Positions 26,935 through 34,763 of a DNA stretch of 64,000 bases are shown piece by piece. How positions within the stretch are numbered: the stretch's first letter is position 1; each line of letters starts with the position of its first letter. The notes beneath the pieces are model-generated. The model searched no databases and was not told where the DNA came from. It saw only the letters and a program-made list of their open reading frames with translations. A program made the translations under genes and the position numbers. Origin of the DNA: JAEUPI01 sp044222685 (GTDB lineage: Bacteria > Pseudomonadota > Gammaproteobacteria > Burkholderiales > Burkholderiaceae_C); contig JBGAMU010000001.1 of the NCBI GenBank assembly GCA_044222685.1, forward strand, positions 1 to 64,000, read 5' to 3'.

Positions 26935-28178
26935 AGCGGGCTTCTCGCACCGTCGCCACGCGACAACGTCAGCCGGCCTTCGGCCGACTCGAGCCCCCAG
27001 CCCGCCGAGCGCAGGCGAGAGCGGAAGCGCTCGACCTGGTCGCCGCTCCAGCCGCCGACCGCCAGCGTGAGCCGGTTGCCTTCGAAGCGCAGCGACTGCG
27101 CCGGTGCCTGTCCATCGGGCCAGGCGAGGGTGGCCATCGCCAGCGCCGACTCGAGGTCGGCGTCGCCGACGCGGCCGGCGGCCGCCCGCAGGTTGTCGGT
27201 GGCCCGGCGCATCTGCAGCGGCGCGTCGACGATGGTGCCGATCGTCGGGTGGCTGGCCTTCACCAGCGCAACCATGGCCGCCTTCTTGTCATCGATCTGG
27301 CTGCGCTGATACCAGGCCCACAGGTTCATGCCGAGCAACTGCAGGGCTACCAGGCTGACCAACCCCAGTCGGATCGGTCGCCATGTCGGTGTGAGCACAC
27401 GCTTCCAGGCATTGCGAAGCAGCCGCGAGCCGCGCGCTCGCGCCGCCAGATCGAACTGGCGCAGATTCCAGAGCGACCGAACCGCCTGTAGTGCGTGCTC
27501 GGCTTCTGATAGCACGGCCACTGGAGCGCCCAACCAACGCTCGGCCTGCGCCGCCACGGCGGGCGACGCGCTCCAGCGCACGCCCTGCCGGGCCCAGTTC
27601 GGCAACTGGTCGCGCACCAGCGTGCCGGCCATGCGCACGCAGCGCACGCCGTCGTTGTCGCCGAAGGCGACCCAGGTCTGCGCGCTGCTGCCGTCGGCCG
27701 CGTCCGAGGCGGTGAAGAAGTGACCCTGCGCCAGGTCGCCCGGCCAGACCGCCGGCACGACACGTTCGACGAAGGCGCCGGCTTTCTCCAGCGCGGCCAG
27801 GTGGCCGGCGAGCCATTGCCGATGCAAGGCGGCGACCCAGGTCGGCGCGCCGGCCGCGGCGCCCGGTGCAACGGCCAGGTGCACCGACGACTCCTCGTCG
27901 AGCAATTGCTCTTCGAGCACGCCGATCAGCGCGGCACGCAGCTTGGCGGCCGGCGCGCGCGGCAGATTGACGCGGTGCCAGCTGACGTCGGTCGGGCTGA
28001 GCCATGCGACCACGGTGTCCGCCTTCGGCAACAGCGCCGCCGTGGCGCGCCCCTGCCGGGCGACGCCCAGCCCGTCGGCACTCAGTACGAAGGCGTAGTC
28101 CGGCGCGGCCTCGCCGCGCTCGGCACCGGCAGCGCCAGTGCGCTCGCGCGATGGCAGAAGAACGACCAGGATGGACAT
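26931..28178 (-). CDS. gspL: type II secretion protein GspL
   Basis: Protein of 415 residues with a cytoplasmic actin-like domain (about 1-260), a membrane helix (about 280-300, LGLVSLVALQLLGMNLWAWY) and a periplasmic ferredoxin-like domain, the normal GspL layout. It links the GspE ATPase to GspM. The ATG at 28178 has no clear Shine-Dalgarno sequence upstream. It is the only gene of the operon with a sizeable upstream gap (112 bases after gspK), whereas its neighbours overlap, so it may have its own promoter or a processing site there. Confidence 0.92.
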   Translation of the reverse strand: MSILVVLLPSRERTGAAGAERGEAAPDYAFVLSADGLGVARQGRATAALLPKADTVVAWLSPTDVSWHRVNLPRAPAAKLRAALIGVLEEQLLDEESSVHLAVAPGAAAGAPTWVAALHRQWLAGHLAALEKAGAFVERVVPAVWPGDLAQGHFFTASDAADGSSAQTWVAFGDNDGVRCVRMAGTLVRDQLPNWARQGVRWSASPAVAAQAERWLGAPVAVLSEAEHALQAVRSLWNLRQFDLAARARGSRLLRNAWKRVLTPTWRPIRLGLVSLVALQLLGMNLWAWYQRSQIDDKKAAMVALVKASHPTIGTIVDAPLQMRRATDNLRAAAGRVGDADLESALAMATLAWPDGQAPAQSLRFEGNRLTLAVGGWSGDQVERFRSRLRSAGWGLESAEGRLTLSRGDGARSPL

Positions 28179-28290
28179 GAATCGAAAAAGGCTACCCGCT
28201 TTGGCAGGGCGTCACAAGTGGAATGCCAGAAAGATCAACACGTTGCGAGAGAAAGTTGTAGCGATCCACGACGGCGCGCAACCTGCGATC
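28179..28290 (-). other. gspK-gspL gap with possible internal promoter or attenuator
   Basis: These 112 bases are AT-richer than their surroundings. On the minus strand a bulged CCCtGC/GCGGG hairpin lies close to a run of five T shortly before the gspL ATG, and a TACAAC hexamer with a TTGCGC 15 bases upstream could be a weak promoter. Neither is convincing alone. Confidence 0.3.
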
Positions 28291-29238
28291 CTACCGCTCG
28301 GGCCCCACGCTGCTGACCCGTTCGCGCAGGATGGGAATGATGTCGAGCCCGCGGCGCTCGACGATGGAACGCACTTCCAGGCTGCGATCGTCCAGCCGCA
28401 GGCGACCGCGTACCTCGAAGAAGTTGGACTGCGTGCCGACCCGGCGTTCGTCGAGCAGCTTGGTGTCGGACAACAGGGTGGCCGCGGCCTGCACCGACTT
28501 GAACGCCCGACGCTGTCGGGCCTGCACCAGCGCCTCGGCCGCACCGGCATCCAGGCCCGGGCTGACGGCGGCGATGACGTCGCGGTCGGCCGTGTTGATG
28601 TTGACGGTCGTCCGCACCGGCAGCAGCTCGACATACGCGCGCAGCCGGTCGACCACGACCGCGTCCACGCCCAGCCATTGAAGCTGGGCGATCGAGCGCG
28701 GTGCCAACGGTGCGCCGGGCGCGGCGACGGTGGCCGCGGCCAGGCCGGCGGCGATGCGCTGGGCCGTGTCGGACGGCGCGCCGGCGAGCTCGCACAGGCG
28801 CTGCAGCGACAGCAGTTCGGCCTCGATCACCTTGCCGCCATCAACCAGATTGCGCAGGTTGTAGCGCGACTGCAGGTCGACGATCGAGCCGGACAGGAAC
28901 GCGTCGGGGCCTTCCTCGGTGTTGTGGTCCTTGTCTAGCGCGAGAAAGGTGCTGAGCCGTGCCTCGGCCAGCGGTGTGGCCCAGGGCTCGCTCAAGGCCG
29001 TCGGCCCGCCGGTGCGCGCGTCCTCGCGCAGGATCAGCCGTGCCCAGTCAAGTGCCCCGTTGAGGATCCAGGCCGACTGCGTGCGCGAGCGCTCGGCGGC
29101 CTCGACCTGGATGGCACGGTATTGCTGCCAGATCATGCCGGCGGCGAGCGTGGCGACGAGTGTCATCAGCGCCATCGCGATCAGCAGCGCCGCACCGGCC
29201 TGACGCCTGCGGGACAAGCGAGCGGAATCGCGGCTCAT
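28291..29238 (-). CDS. gspK: type II secretion minor pseudopilin GspK
   Basis: Minor pseudopilin of 315 residues. The ATG at 29238 overlaps the gspJ stop by four bases, which fixes the start. The prepilin-peptidase site is RRRQAG/AALLIAMALMTLVATL; like other GspK proteins it lacks the Glu5 of the other pseudopilins. The large periplasmic domain contains the VDLQSRYNLRNLVDGG region and a helix-hairpin-helix-like segment (VNINTADRDVIAAVSPGLD), both typical. GspK caps the pseudopilus tip together with GspI and GspJ. Length is normal for the family. Confidence 0.95.
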   Translation of the reverse strand: MSRDSARLSRRRQAGAALLIAMALMTLVATLAAGMIWQQYRAIQVEAAERSRTQSAWILNGALDWARLILREDARTGGPTALSEPWATPLAEARLSTFLALDKDHNTEEGPDAFLSGSIVDLQSRYNLRNLVDGGKVIEAELLSLQRLCELAGAPSDTAQRIAAGLAAATVAAPGAPLAPRSIAQLQWLGVDAVVVDRLRAYVELLPVRTTVNINTADRDVIAAVSPGLDAGAAEALVQARQRRAFKSVQAAATLLSDTKLLDERRVGTQSNFFEVRGRLRLDDRSLEVRSIVERRGLDIIPILRERVSSVGPER

Positions 29239-29864
29239 GGCGTCTGTGGGCCAAGTGCCACGTCGCGCGTCAGCCGCCGGTCGCCGAGCGTCAGCACAAG
29301 GCGCACGCCGTTCGGCAACGCGGCGCGCGTCTGCACCGCGCTGGCGGCCGCCGCGACGGGGGCGACCACGATGTCGGCACTCGACTGCGCATTGGTCCAG
29401 GCATTGGCGCGAAAGAAGTAGACCTGCCATTCGGTGGCACCGTCGAGCAGCTGGACCTGGGTCTCCTCGTTGCCGAGCAGCTGCTGGCTGGCCAGCCAGG
29501 CCTGCTGCAGCTCGGCCGCATTGGCCACGACGGGGCTGTGCCAACGACGCCAGATGCCTTCGCGCAGCGACCAGGCGACCACCTGTGCGCCGCCAGTGGC
29601 CTGCCGCACCAGCCGCAGCGTGGCACCGTCGAAGGCGATCGCGGGCGCCGTCGCGCTGTCGTAGATGGACGCGAGGTCCTGCTCCCACTGTGCGATCAGT
29701 GTCGTCATGCGCAATGTGCGCTCGGCCGCACCCTGACTTGCGTCGCGCGCGCGGATCATGCCGTCGATGCCTTGCCAGCCCATCGCCGCCAGGATCGCCA
29801 TGATCAGCAGCGCGACCAGCACCTCGACCAGCGTAAATCCGCGTGCGTGTGTCCGCGTCGACAT
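29235..29864 (-). CDS. gspJ: type II secretion minor pseudopilin GspJ
   Basis: Minor pseudopilin of 209 residues with a short basic leader and the type IV pilin-like cleavage site HARG/FTLVEVLVALLIMAIL, Glu5 included. The remainder is a beta-rich periplasmic domain containing the WEQDLASIYDSATAPAI stretch usual for GspJ. It should be processed and N-methylated by the prepilin peptidase, which is not encoded in the window and may be the PilD shared with the type IV pilus. It starts one base after the gspI stop and overlaps gspK by four bases. Confidence 0.94.
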   Translation of the reverse strand: MSTRTHARGFTLVEVLVALLIMAILAAMGWQGIDGMIRARDASQGAAERTLRMTTLIAQWEQDLASIYDSATAPAIAFDGATLRLVRQATGGAQVVAWSLREGIWRRWHSPVVANAAELQQAWLASQQLLGNEETQVQLLDGATEWQVYFFRANAWTNAQSSADIVVAPVAAAASAVQTRAALPNGVRLVLTLGDRRLTRDVALGPQTP

Positions 29865-29865
29865 C

Positions 29866-30228
29866 TCAGTACCTCGGCAGCACCGTGGACAGCGTCAGCA
29901 GCGGCAGGCCGGCGGCGTCGGCCACGACGGCATCGACGCGGCGGAAGTTCGGGTTCGGCGTAGGCCGCGTGACCAGCTTGCCCTTGTAGTCGCGGCCGAG
30001 CTGGTTGCATTCGAAGTCGTTGTCGCCGACGCCCGGAAACTGCTTGGCCAGCTTGAGGTTGGTCAGCGCGTTGTCCGCGCACCATTGGGCGTTGACCACG
30101 TCGGTCAGCCGCTGGGCGTTGTCGGTCAGTGCGCCGGCGGCCTTGAGCCCGGCCGCCAGCGAGATGGCCACGATGGCCACCGCCACCAGCACCTCGACCA
30201 GCGTGAAGCCGGCTGCACGCCGCGTCAT
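29866..30228 (-). CDS. gspI: type II secretion minor pseudopilin GspI
   Basis: Minor pseudopilin of 120 residues. The leader is only seven residues (MTRRAAG) before the cleavage site, then FTLVEVLVAVAIVAISLAAG with Glu5. The short periplasmic domain includes WCADNALTNLKLAKQFPG and a cysteine pair, as often seen in GspI. It forms the tip complex with GspJ and GspK. The ATG overlaps the gspH stop by four bases, and gspJ follows immediately. Confidence 0.94.
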   Translation of the reverse strand: MTRRAAGFTLVEVLVAVAIVAISLAAGLKAAGALTDNAQRLTDVVNAQWCADNALTNLKLAKQFPGVGDNDFECNQLGRDYKGKLVTRPTPNPNFRRVDAVVADAAGLPLLTLSTVLPRY

Positions 30229-30722
30229 GGCCGTGCCACCACGACCGGATCGACCGGCACGAACGGGCCGAGGCCGTCGGTGGCCAGCGTGAGATTGCGC
30301 TCGCCCAGGCGCAGCACGATGCGTTGCGGCCCGATCAGCGGCTCCGGACCGAGCATCAGTGACCGCACGCCGATGATCTCGGCACTGACCCCGTCGGACA
30401 ACCAGCGCGAAGGCGCAGCTTCGGTGCCGGGTAGTCCGACGAAGCGAAAGTCGCTGTCCGCGGGCTGGCTGACGACCTCGAAGCGCACCGGCACACCCGA
30501 CGTGCGTGACTCGGCTCGTGCGCCCTCCAGCAGCGCGGCCAGTCGCACCGCTTCACGGTCGAGCTGCGAGGCAGCAGGGTCACGCAAGGCCAGGCTCGCC
30601 ATCCCCACGGTGATGGCGATCAGCGCCATCACCACCATGACTTCGATCAGCGTGAAGCCGCCTGCGCGGCGGCGCGCGTTCAACGGCGCGGCGGGCTCAC
30701 TGCCAGGAGCCGACGTCAGCAT
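30225..30722 (-). CDS. gspH: type II secretion minor pseudopilin GspH
   Basis: Minor pseudopilin of 165 residues. The pilin-type site is RRRAGG/FTLIEVMVVMALIAIT with Glu5, followed by a beta-rich domain with the FVGLPG and LGERNLTLATDGLGPF stretches. I chose the ATG at 30722 because it gives a short leader of about 20 residues; it overlaps the 3' end of gspG by 26 bases. The frame is open to 30800 and a longer start cannot be excluded. GspH links the major pseudopilin GspG fibre to the GspI-J-K tip. Confidence 0.92.
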   Translation of the reverse strand: MLTSAPGSEPAAPLNARRRAGGFTLIEVMVVMALIAITVGMASLALRDPAASQLDREAVRLAALLEGARAESRTSGVPVRFEVVSQPADSDFRFVGLPGTEAAPSRWLSDGVSAEIIGVRSLMLGPEPLIGPQRIVLRLGERNLTLATDGLGPFVPVDPVVVARP

Positions 30723-31143
30723 TGCGGCCGTCACCGCCGGCCTGGCCGTCCGCGCCGAAGCTGAATACATCAATCTCACCTTTGACACCCGGATTGACAT
30801 ACTGATACGCGCGGCCCCAGGGGTCGTTGGGCAACTTCTCGAGATAGGGTCGCCAGTTCGGCGGCACTGTGCCGGTCGCAGGCTTGCGCACCAGCGCGTC
30901 CAGCCCCTGCTCGGCCGTCGGGTAGCGCTGGTTGTCGAGGCGGTACAGCTTGAGCGCCTGCATCAGGTTGTTGACGTCGGTGCGTGCCGCCGTCACCCGG
31001 GCGTCGTCGGCACGATCGAGCACGTTGGGCACGATCAATGCAGCCAGCACGCCGATGATGACCAGCACGACCATCAGTTCGATCAGCGTGAAGCCCTGCA
31101 CGTGCCGGTTGCGCGACCGTCTCGCAATGCAAAGTGAAACCAT
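30697..31143 (-). CDS. gspG: type II secretion major pseudopilin GspG
   Basis: Major pseudopilin of 148 residues. The leader ends at RHVQG, followed by FTLIELMVVLVIIGVLAALI with Glu5 after the cleavage point. The C-terminal region carries DQRYPTAEQGLDAL-like (here NQRYPTAEQGLDAL), NDPWGRAYQYVNPG and the calcium-binding FGADGQAGGDGRNADVGSW loop, all strong GspG features. The ATG at 31143 has a GGGAG ribosome-binding site upstream. It is the first gene of the minus-strand gsp operon and is divergent from gspC with a gap of about 45 bases, so the two promoters must overlap. Confidence 0.97.
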   Translation of the reverse strand: MVSLCIARRSRNRHVQGFTLIELMVVLVIIGVLAALIVPNVLDRADDARVTAARTDVNNLMQALKLYRLDNQRYPTAEQGLDALVRKPATGTVPPNWRPYLEKLPNDPWGRAYQYVNPGVKGEIDVFSFGADGQAGGDGRNADVGSWQ

Positions 31144-31187
31144 ATTGAGGGTGCTGCTCCCTGGGAACCGTGGATGATAATCGTCGC

Positions 31188-31778
31188 ATGACGCTGCGAC
31201 TCCTGTCGTTCGCCGTGTGGGCACTTGTATCGGCCAGTGCGGTGTTCTGGGTCACTCGATTGCTGGCCAAGCCGACGCCGGCGCCGGCGCACGCGGTCAC
31301 GGCCGGGCAGGCCGTCGCAAGTGCATCGGCCGATTTGTCGCGGGTGCTCGGCGTCACACGGGTCAACCAGCCATCCGCTGCGGCGCCGGAAGTGGCTGCC
31401 CTCAGCAGCCGTTTCAAGCTGGTGGGACTCGTCGCCGCCAAGTCCGCGCCGTCACAGAGCGGCCTGGCGTTGATTGCCGTCGACGGCAAGCCGCCGAAGC
31501 CGGTGGGCCTGGGTGGCGTCGTCGACGGTTCGCTGGTGCTGCAAGCGGTGAATCACCGGAAGGCGGAGATCGGGCCGTCCGGCGGCGCCGCTTCGGTGAC
31601 GCTCGAACTGCCGGCGGTGCCCGAGGCCAATCGGTCGGCACGGCTGACGCCTGGAACGCCGGCACCGGTACTGCCCGGAGTGACCGCCGCACCTCCGCCG
31701 CCCGCGCCGCCGCAGTCGACGCCACCGCCGCAGCCCCCGGTGCCAGGCGATTCGCGCCGGTCGCCCGAGATGCGGTAA
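31188..31778 (+). CDS. gspC: type II secretion protein GspC
   Basis: Inner-membrane protein of 196 residues (202 if started at the ATG at 31170). A membrane helix lies at about residues 5-25 (LLSFAVWALVSASAVFWVTR), followed by the periplasmic homology-region domain around SSRFKLVGLVAAKS and GKPPKPVGLGGVVDGSLVLQ, which contacts the GspD secretin. There is no PDZ or coiled-coil domain; instead the C-terminus is a proline-rich tail of about 40 residues. It is alone on the plus strand, divergent from gspG and convergent with the cobT-like gene only three bases away. Confidence 0.92.
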   Translation: MTLRLLSFAVWALVSASAVFWVTRLLAKPTPAPAHAVTAGQAVASASADLSRVLGVTRVNQPSAAAPEVAALSSRFKLVGLVAAKSAPSQSGLALIAVDGKPPKPVGLGGVVDGSLVLQAVNHRKAEIGPSGGAASVTLELPAVPEANRSARLTPGTPAPVLPGVTAAPPPPAPPQSTPPPQPPVPGDSRRSPEMR

Positions 31779-31781
31779 GCG

Positions 31782-32876
31782 TCAGTTCGCGCCGGGTGCT
31801 TCCGCGGGCGGATCGAGCTCGGCCTGTTGCGTGGTGATGCCGCTCGGCCTCGATGGTCCGGGATCCTCACCTTCCGCCACCTCGGTCAGCAGCGCCGCAG
31901 CGCTGCGCACCAACGGCCAGGCCAGCGCGGCACCGGTGCCGTCGGTGGCCTCCATGCCGAGCTCGAGCAGTGCAGAGGCCCGGAACAGGTTGAGCGCCTG
32001 GTCGAGCCCGCGATGGTTGTGGCTGCGGCAGAACACGCAGTAGTCAGTCGCCGGCATCGCAATGCGCGAAGCGACCAGCAGCGCAGCGCAGGCGGCCATG
32101 CCGTCGATCATGATCAGATGCCGCTTGCTGGCGGCGACCAGCAGCACGCCGACCATCACGGCGACCTCGAAGCCGCCGAAGGCCGCGAGCACCTCCACCG
32201 GGTCGGTCACGTCCTTGTGGCGCGCCTGCGAGCCCTGCACGATCGTCATCAGGTGGGCCAGCAGCTCAGGGTTCATCTGCGGGCCGCTGACGATCAGGTC
32301 GCGCACCGGCGAATTGGTCAGACGCGACAGCACGAGCGCCGCACTTTCGTGCGAGCCGACGCCAATGCCGGCCACGGCCACCAGATTGCCGCGCAATGTG
32401 TCGCCGATCTCCATGCCGGCACGAATGGCGGCATGCGCCTGGTCGACCGACATGGCCGGCCCGACCCGCGCATTGCGCGTGCCGTGCGCGATCTTGCGGC
32501 GGATGAGCCGATCGTGCGGCGACACCATGTCGGCGACGCCACAGTCGACGACCGAGAGCTCGAGGCCCTGGATGCGGGCAAACACCGCGACCGGCAACTG
32601 GCCGGTGAGCAGCTGCCGCACCTGCTCGTGCGTCTGCTTGCGCTGAGGCACCGCCACGCCGTCGACCGCAAGGCCGTGGTCGGCGGCGAAGATCACCAGC
32701 TGCGGATCTCGGAAGCGCGGCTTCAGCGTGTTCTGCATCAGGCCGAGGCGGATGGCCAGCGGCTCCAGCTCGCCGAGGCTGCCGGTGGCCTCGGCTCGGC
32801 GCAGCAGCTTTTCCTTGAGCGCGCCTTCGAGCAGCGGCTTGGAGGTGGGCGCGATGAGCGAGCGGTCGACCGACAT
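31782..32876 (-). CDS. CobT-like nicotinate-nucleotide:base phosphoribosyltransferase, divergent active site
   Basis: Protein of 364 residues with the overall CobT fold signature. FAADHGLAVDGVAVPQ, SVVDCGVAD, AFGGFEVAVMVG and the MIDGMAACAALL stretch all match CobT, which transfers the phosphoribosyl of nicotinate mononucleotide to 5,6-dimethylbenzimidazole in B12 lower-ligand assembly. However, the canonical GEMGIGNTTSA motif reads AGIGVGSHESA, and RLGEGTGA reads EATDGTGA, so the catalytic glutamate appears to be an aspartate. The product is also longer than usual owing to a Pro/Glu-rich tail. No other cobalamin gene or riboswitch is adjacent. The function may be CobT with altered specificity or something related; certainty is limited. 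It lies 26 bases after ilvA. Confidence 0.8.
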   Translation of the reverse strand: MSVDRSLIAPTSKPLLEGALKEKLLRRAEATGSLGELEPLAIRLGLMQNTLKPRFRDPQLVIFAADHGLAVDGVAVPQRKQTHEQVRQLLTGQLPVAVFARIQGLELSVVDCGVADMVSPHDRLIRRKIAHGTRNARVGPAMSVDQAHAAIRAGMEIGDTLRGNLVAVAGIGVGSHESAALVLSRLTNSPVRDLIVSGPQMNPELLAHLMTIVQGSQARHKDVTDPVEVLAAFGGFEVAVMVGVLLVAASKRHLIMIDGMAACAALLVASRIAMPATDYCVFCRSHNHRGLDQALNLFRASALLELGMEATDGTGAALAWPLVRSAAALLTEVAEGEDPGPSRPSGITTQQAELDPPAEAPGAN

Positions 32877-32902
32877 GGAACGTTAGTGTACGCAGCGCCG
32901 GG

Positions 32903-34453
32903 TCAGCGCAGGAACAGCTTGTAGACCGGATTGCGTGTCTCTTCGATGTAGGGGTAAGCCAACGTGGCGAGGAACTCGTCGAATGCATCACGATCGCCCG
33001 ACGGCACCTGGATGCCGACCAGGATGCGTCCGTAGTCGGCGCCCTGATTCCGGTAGTGGAACAGGCTGATGTTCCAGCTTGGGTGCAGCGCCGACAAGAA
33101 CCGCATCAGCGCACCGGGCCGCTCGGGAAACGTGAATCGCAGCAGGCGCTCGTGGCGCGCGAGGTCGGAGCGGCCGCCCACCATGTGGCGCACGTGTTCC
33201 TTGGCCAGTTCGTCGTCCGTGAGGTTGACGGTCGGAAAGTCGTGGCGCAGGAAGAGCCGCTCGATGCGGTCGGCCTCCTCGCGGCGCGCGATCGCGATGC
33301 CGACGAAGACATGCGCCGCGTTTTCGTCGGAGATGCGGTAGTTGAACTCGGTCACCGAGCGCGACCCGATCATTGCGCAGAAGCGCTTGAACGAGCCGCG
33401 CTGCTCGGGAATCGTCACGGCGAACAGTGCCTCGCGCTGCTCGCCGAACTCGGCCCGCTCGGCCACGAAGCGCAGTCGATCGAAGTTCATGTTCGCGCCG
33501 CAGGTGATGGTGACCAGCGTGCTGCCCTTGAGCTTGTGTCGCGCGACGTACTGCTTCAGGCCCGCCACGCCCAGCGCACCGGCGGGCTCGAGGATGCTGC
33601 GCGTGTCCTGGAACACGTCCTTTATCGCTGCACAGACCTCGTCGGTGTCGACCAGCACGAAGTCGTCGACCAGCGCACGCGTCAGGCGGAAGGTCTCCTC
33701 GCCGACCAGCTTGACGGCGGTGCCGTCGGAGAAGAGGCCCACCTCGGCCAACTGCACCCGCTTGCCTGCCCGTACCGAACGCACCATCGCGTCGGAGTCG
33801 CGGGTCTGCACGCCGATGACACGCACCTCGGGCCGCACGGCCTTGATATAGGCCGCCACGCCGGAGATCAGCCCGCCGCCACCGATGGCGACGAACACGG
33901 CATCGATCGGCCCCTGGTGTTGCCGCAGGATCTCCATGCCGACGGTGCCCTGACCGGCGATGACGTCGGGATCATCGAAAGGATGCACGAACGTGTAGCC
34001 GTGGTCCCTTTGCAAGGTCAGCGCGTGCTCGTAGGCGTCGGAGTAGCTGTCGCCGTGCAGCACCACTTCGCCGCCCAGCGCCTGCACCGCGTCCACCTTC
34101 AGCCGAGGCGTGGTGACGGGCATCACCACCACAGCGCGGCAGGCCAGGCGCTTGGCGCCGAGCGCCACGCCCTGCGCATGGTTGCCGGCGGATGCGCAGA
34201 TGACGCCGCGCGCGAGTTGCTCGGCATTTAGGTGCGCCAGCTTGTTGTAGGCACCGCGCAGCTTGAAGCTGAAGACACGCTGCTGGTCCTCGCGCTTCAA
34301 GTACACCTGGTTGCCCAGCCGCTTCGACAGTGCTCGAGCTGGTTCGAGTGCCGACTCGACCGCGACGTCGTAGACCTTCGCGGTGAGGATGCGCTGCAGG
34401 TAGTCGTGTGCGCCGCGCGTCGTCGCAGGCGGCTTGCGCGGGACGCGGGCCAT
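32903..34453 (-). CDS. ilvA: biosynthetic threonine ammonia-lyase
   Basis: PLP enzyme of 516 residues that deaminates threonine to 2-oxobutanoate, the first step of isoleucine synthesis. The PLP lysine lies in FSFKLRGAYNKL (Lys64), followed by SAGNHAQGVALGA and the glycine-rich phosphate loop GGGGLISGVA. Two ACT-like regulatory domains follow from about residue 340, with SVTEFNYRISDENAAHVFVG and RLLRFTFPERPGALMRFL-type sequences, so it is the allosteric biosynthetic form (inhibited by isoleucine in other bacteria) and not the short catabolic TdcB. The ATG at 34453 lies 76 bases downstream of a strong stem-loop terminator on the same strand, which may be the end of a small RNA or an ilvA leader. 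Confidence 0.96.
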   Translation of the reverse strand: MARVPRKPPATTRGAHDYLQRILTAKVYDVAVESALEPARALSKRLGNQVYLKREDQQRVFSFKLRGAYNKLAHLNAEQLARGVICASAGNHAQGVALGAKRLACRAVVVMPVTTPRLKVDAVQALGGEVVLHGDSYSDAYEHALTLQRDHGYTFVHPFDDPDVIAGQGTVGMEILRQHQGPIDAVFVAIGGGGLISGVAAYIKAVRPEVRVIGVQTRDSDAMVRSVRAGKRVQLAEVGLFSDGTAVKLVGEETFRLTRALVDDFVLVDTDEVCAAIKDVFQDTRSILEPAGALGVAGLKQYVARHKLKGSTLVTITCGANMNFDRLRFVAERAEFGEQREALFAVTIPEQRGSFKRFCAMIGSRSVTEFNYRISDENAAHVFVGIAIARREEADRIERLFLRHDFPTVNLTDDELAKEHVRHMVGGRSDLARHERLLRFTFPERPGALMRFLSALHPSWNISLFHYRNQGADYGRILVGIQVPSGDRDAFDEFLATLAYPYIEETRNPVYKLFLR

Positions 34454-34529
34454 GGCAGGAGAAGGAGCAGGATGCAGCGACGCATCTTATGTCAGCGTTC
34501 AACGCCGACCCGTCCGCGCTACCGCCATG

Positions 34530-34558
34530 AAAAAAGCCCGGGGCGTGAGCCCCGGGCT
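34530..34558 (-). terminator. rho-independent terminator upstream of ilvA
   Basis: On the minus strand a perfect 10-bp stem (AGCCCGGGGC/GCCCCGGGCT at 34535-34544 and 34549-34558) with a 4-base loop is followed by six T (34535-34530). It ends the putative small RNA and lies 76 bases before the ilvA ATG. Confidence 0.85.
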
Positions 34559-34627
34559 GAATCCACCATGGAAGAGGTGGAGGAGACAAGCGATTCGGGC
34601 GCTGAACGATGTGACCACGCCCGGATG
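34530..34627 (-). ncRNA. probable small RNA (or ilvA leader) with CUCCUCC element
   Basis: Read on the minus strand, a roughly 98-nt transcript would run from about 34627 to 34530. It shows a 5' hairpin (GGGCG.../...CGCCC), a single-stranded linker, a second hairpin with a 6-bp TCCACC/GGTGGA stem (34562-34581), and a perfect 10-bp terminator stem with a GTGA-type loop ending in six U. The sequence CTCCTCC just before and inside the second stem is complementary to Shine-Dalgarno sequences. I place a promoter immediately upstream. It could be a free small RNA or an attenuated leader of ilvA, 76 bases downstream; the possible short reading frames hold no isoleucine codons, which argues against a classical leader peptide. 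Confidence 0.6.
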
Positions 34628-34633
34628 AAAAAG

Positions 34634-34662
34634 AGTCTAGCGCGGCTCTTGCTGCATCGCAA
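34634..34662 (-). promoter_or_regulatory. candidate sigma-70 promoter of the small RNA
   Basis: On the minus strand TTGCGA (34662-34657) and TAGACT (34639-34634) are separated by exactly 17 bases. Each hexamer matches the consensus at four of six positions. Transcription would start near 34627 and run into the structured RNA and terminator. Confidence 0.45.
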
Positions 34663-34763
34663 TATCATCGCGAGCTTCCGAATCTGTCGCGCGCCGCGGA
34701 TGCGTGCGCCATGTCACATCGGTGTGCACGATGCGCCCCGATATCGCGCAAGGAGTTGCACCG

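Larger units (their letters stand above)
34454..34763. other. 310-base gene-free region between ilvA and the OsmC-like gene
   Basis: No protein gene is seen here. The left part, next to ilvA, is short untranslated leader. The middle (34530-34627, minus strand) holds a probable small RNA with two stems and a terminator, and its likely promoter is at 34634-34662. The right part (34663-34763) holds the upstream region of the OsmC-like gene, with an AAGGAG ribosome-binding site at 34750-34755. Confidence 0.7.

Noticed and set aside
31782..32902. Possible cobalamin riboswitch for the cobT-like gene
   Set aside because: Only 26 bases separate ilvA and this gene, with none of the conserved B12-box sequence.
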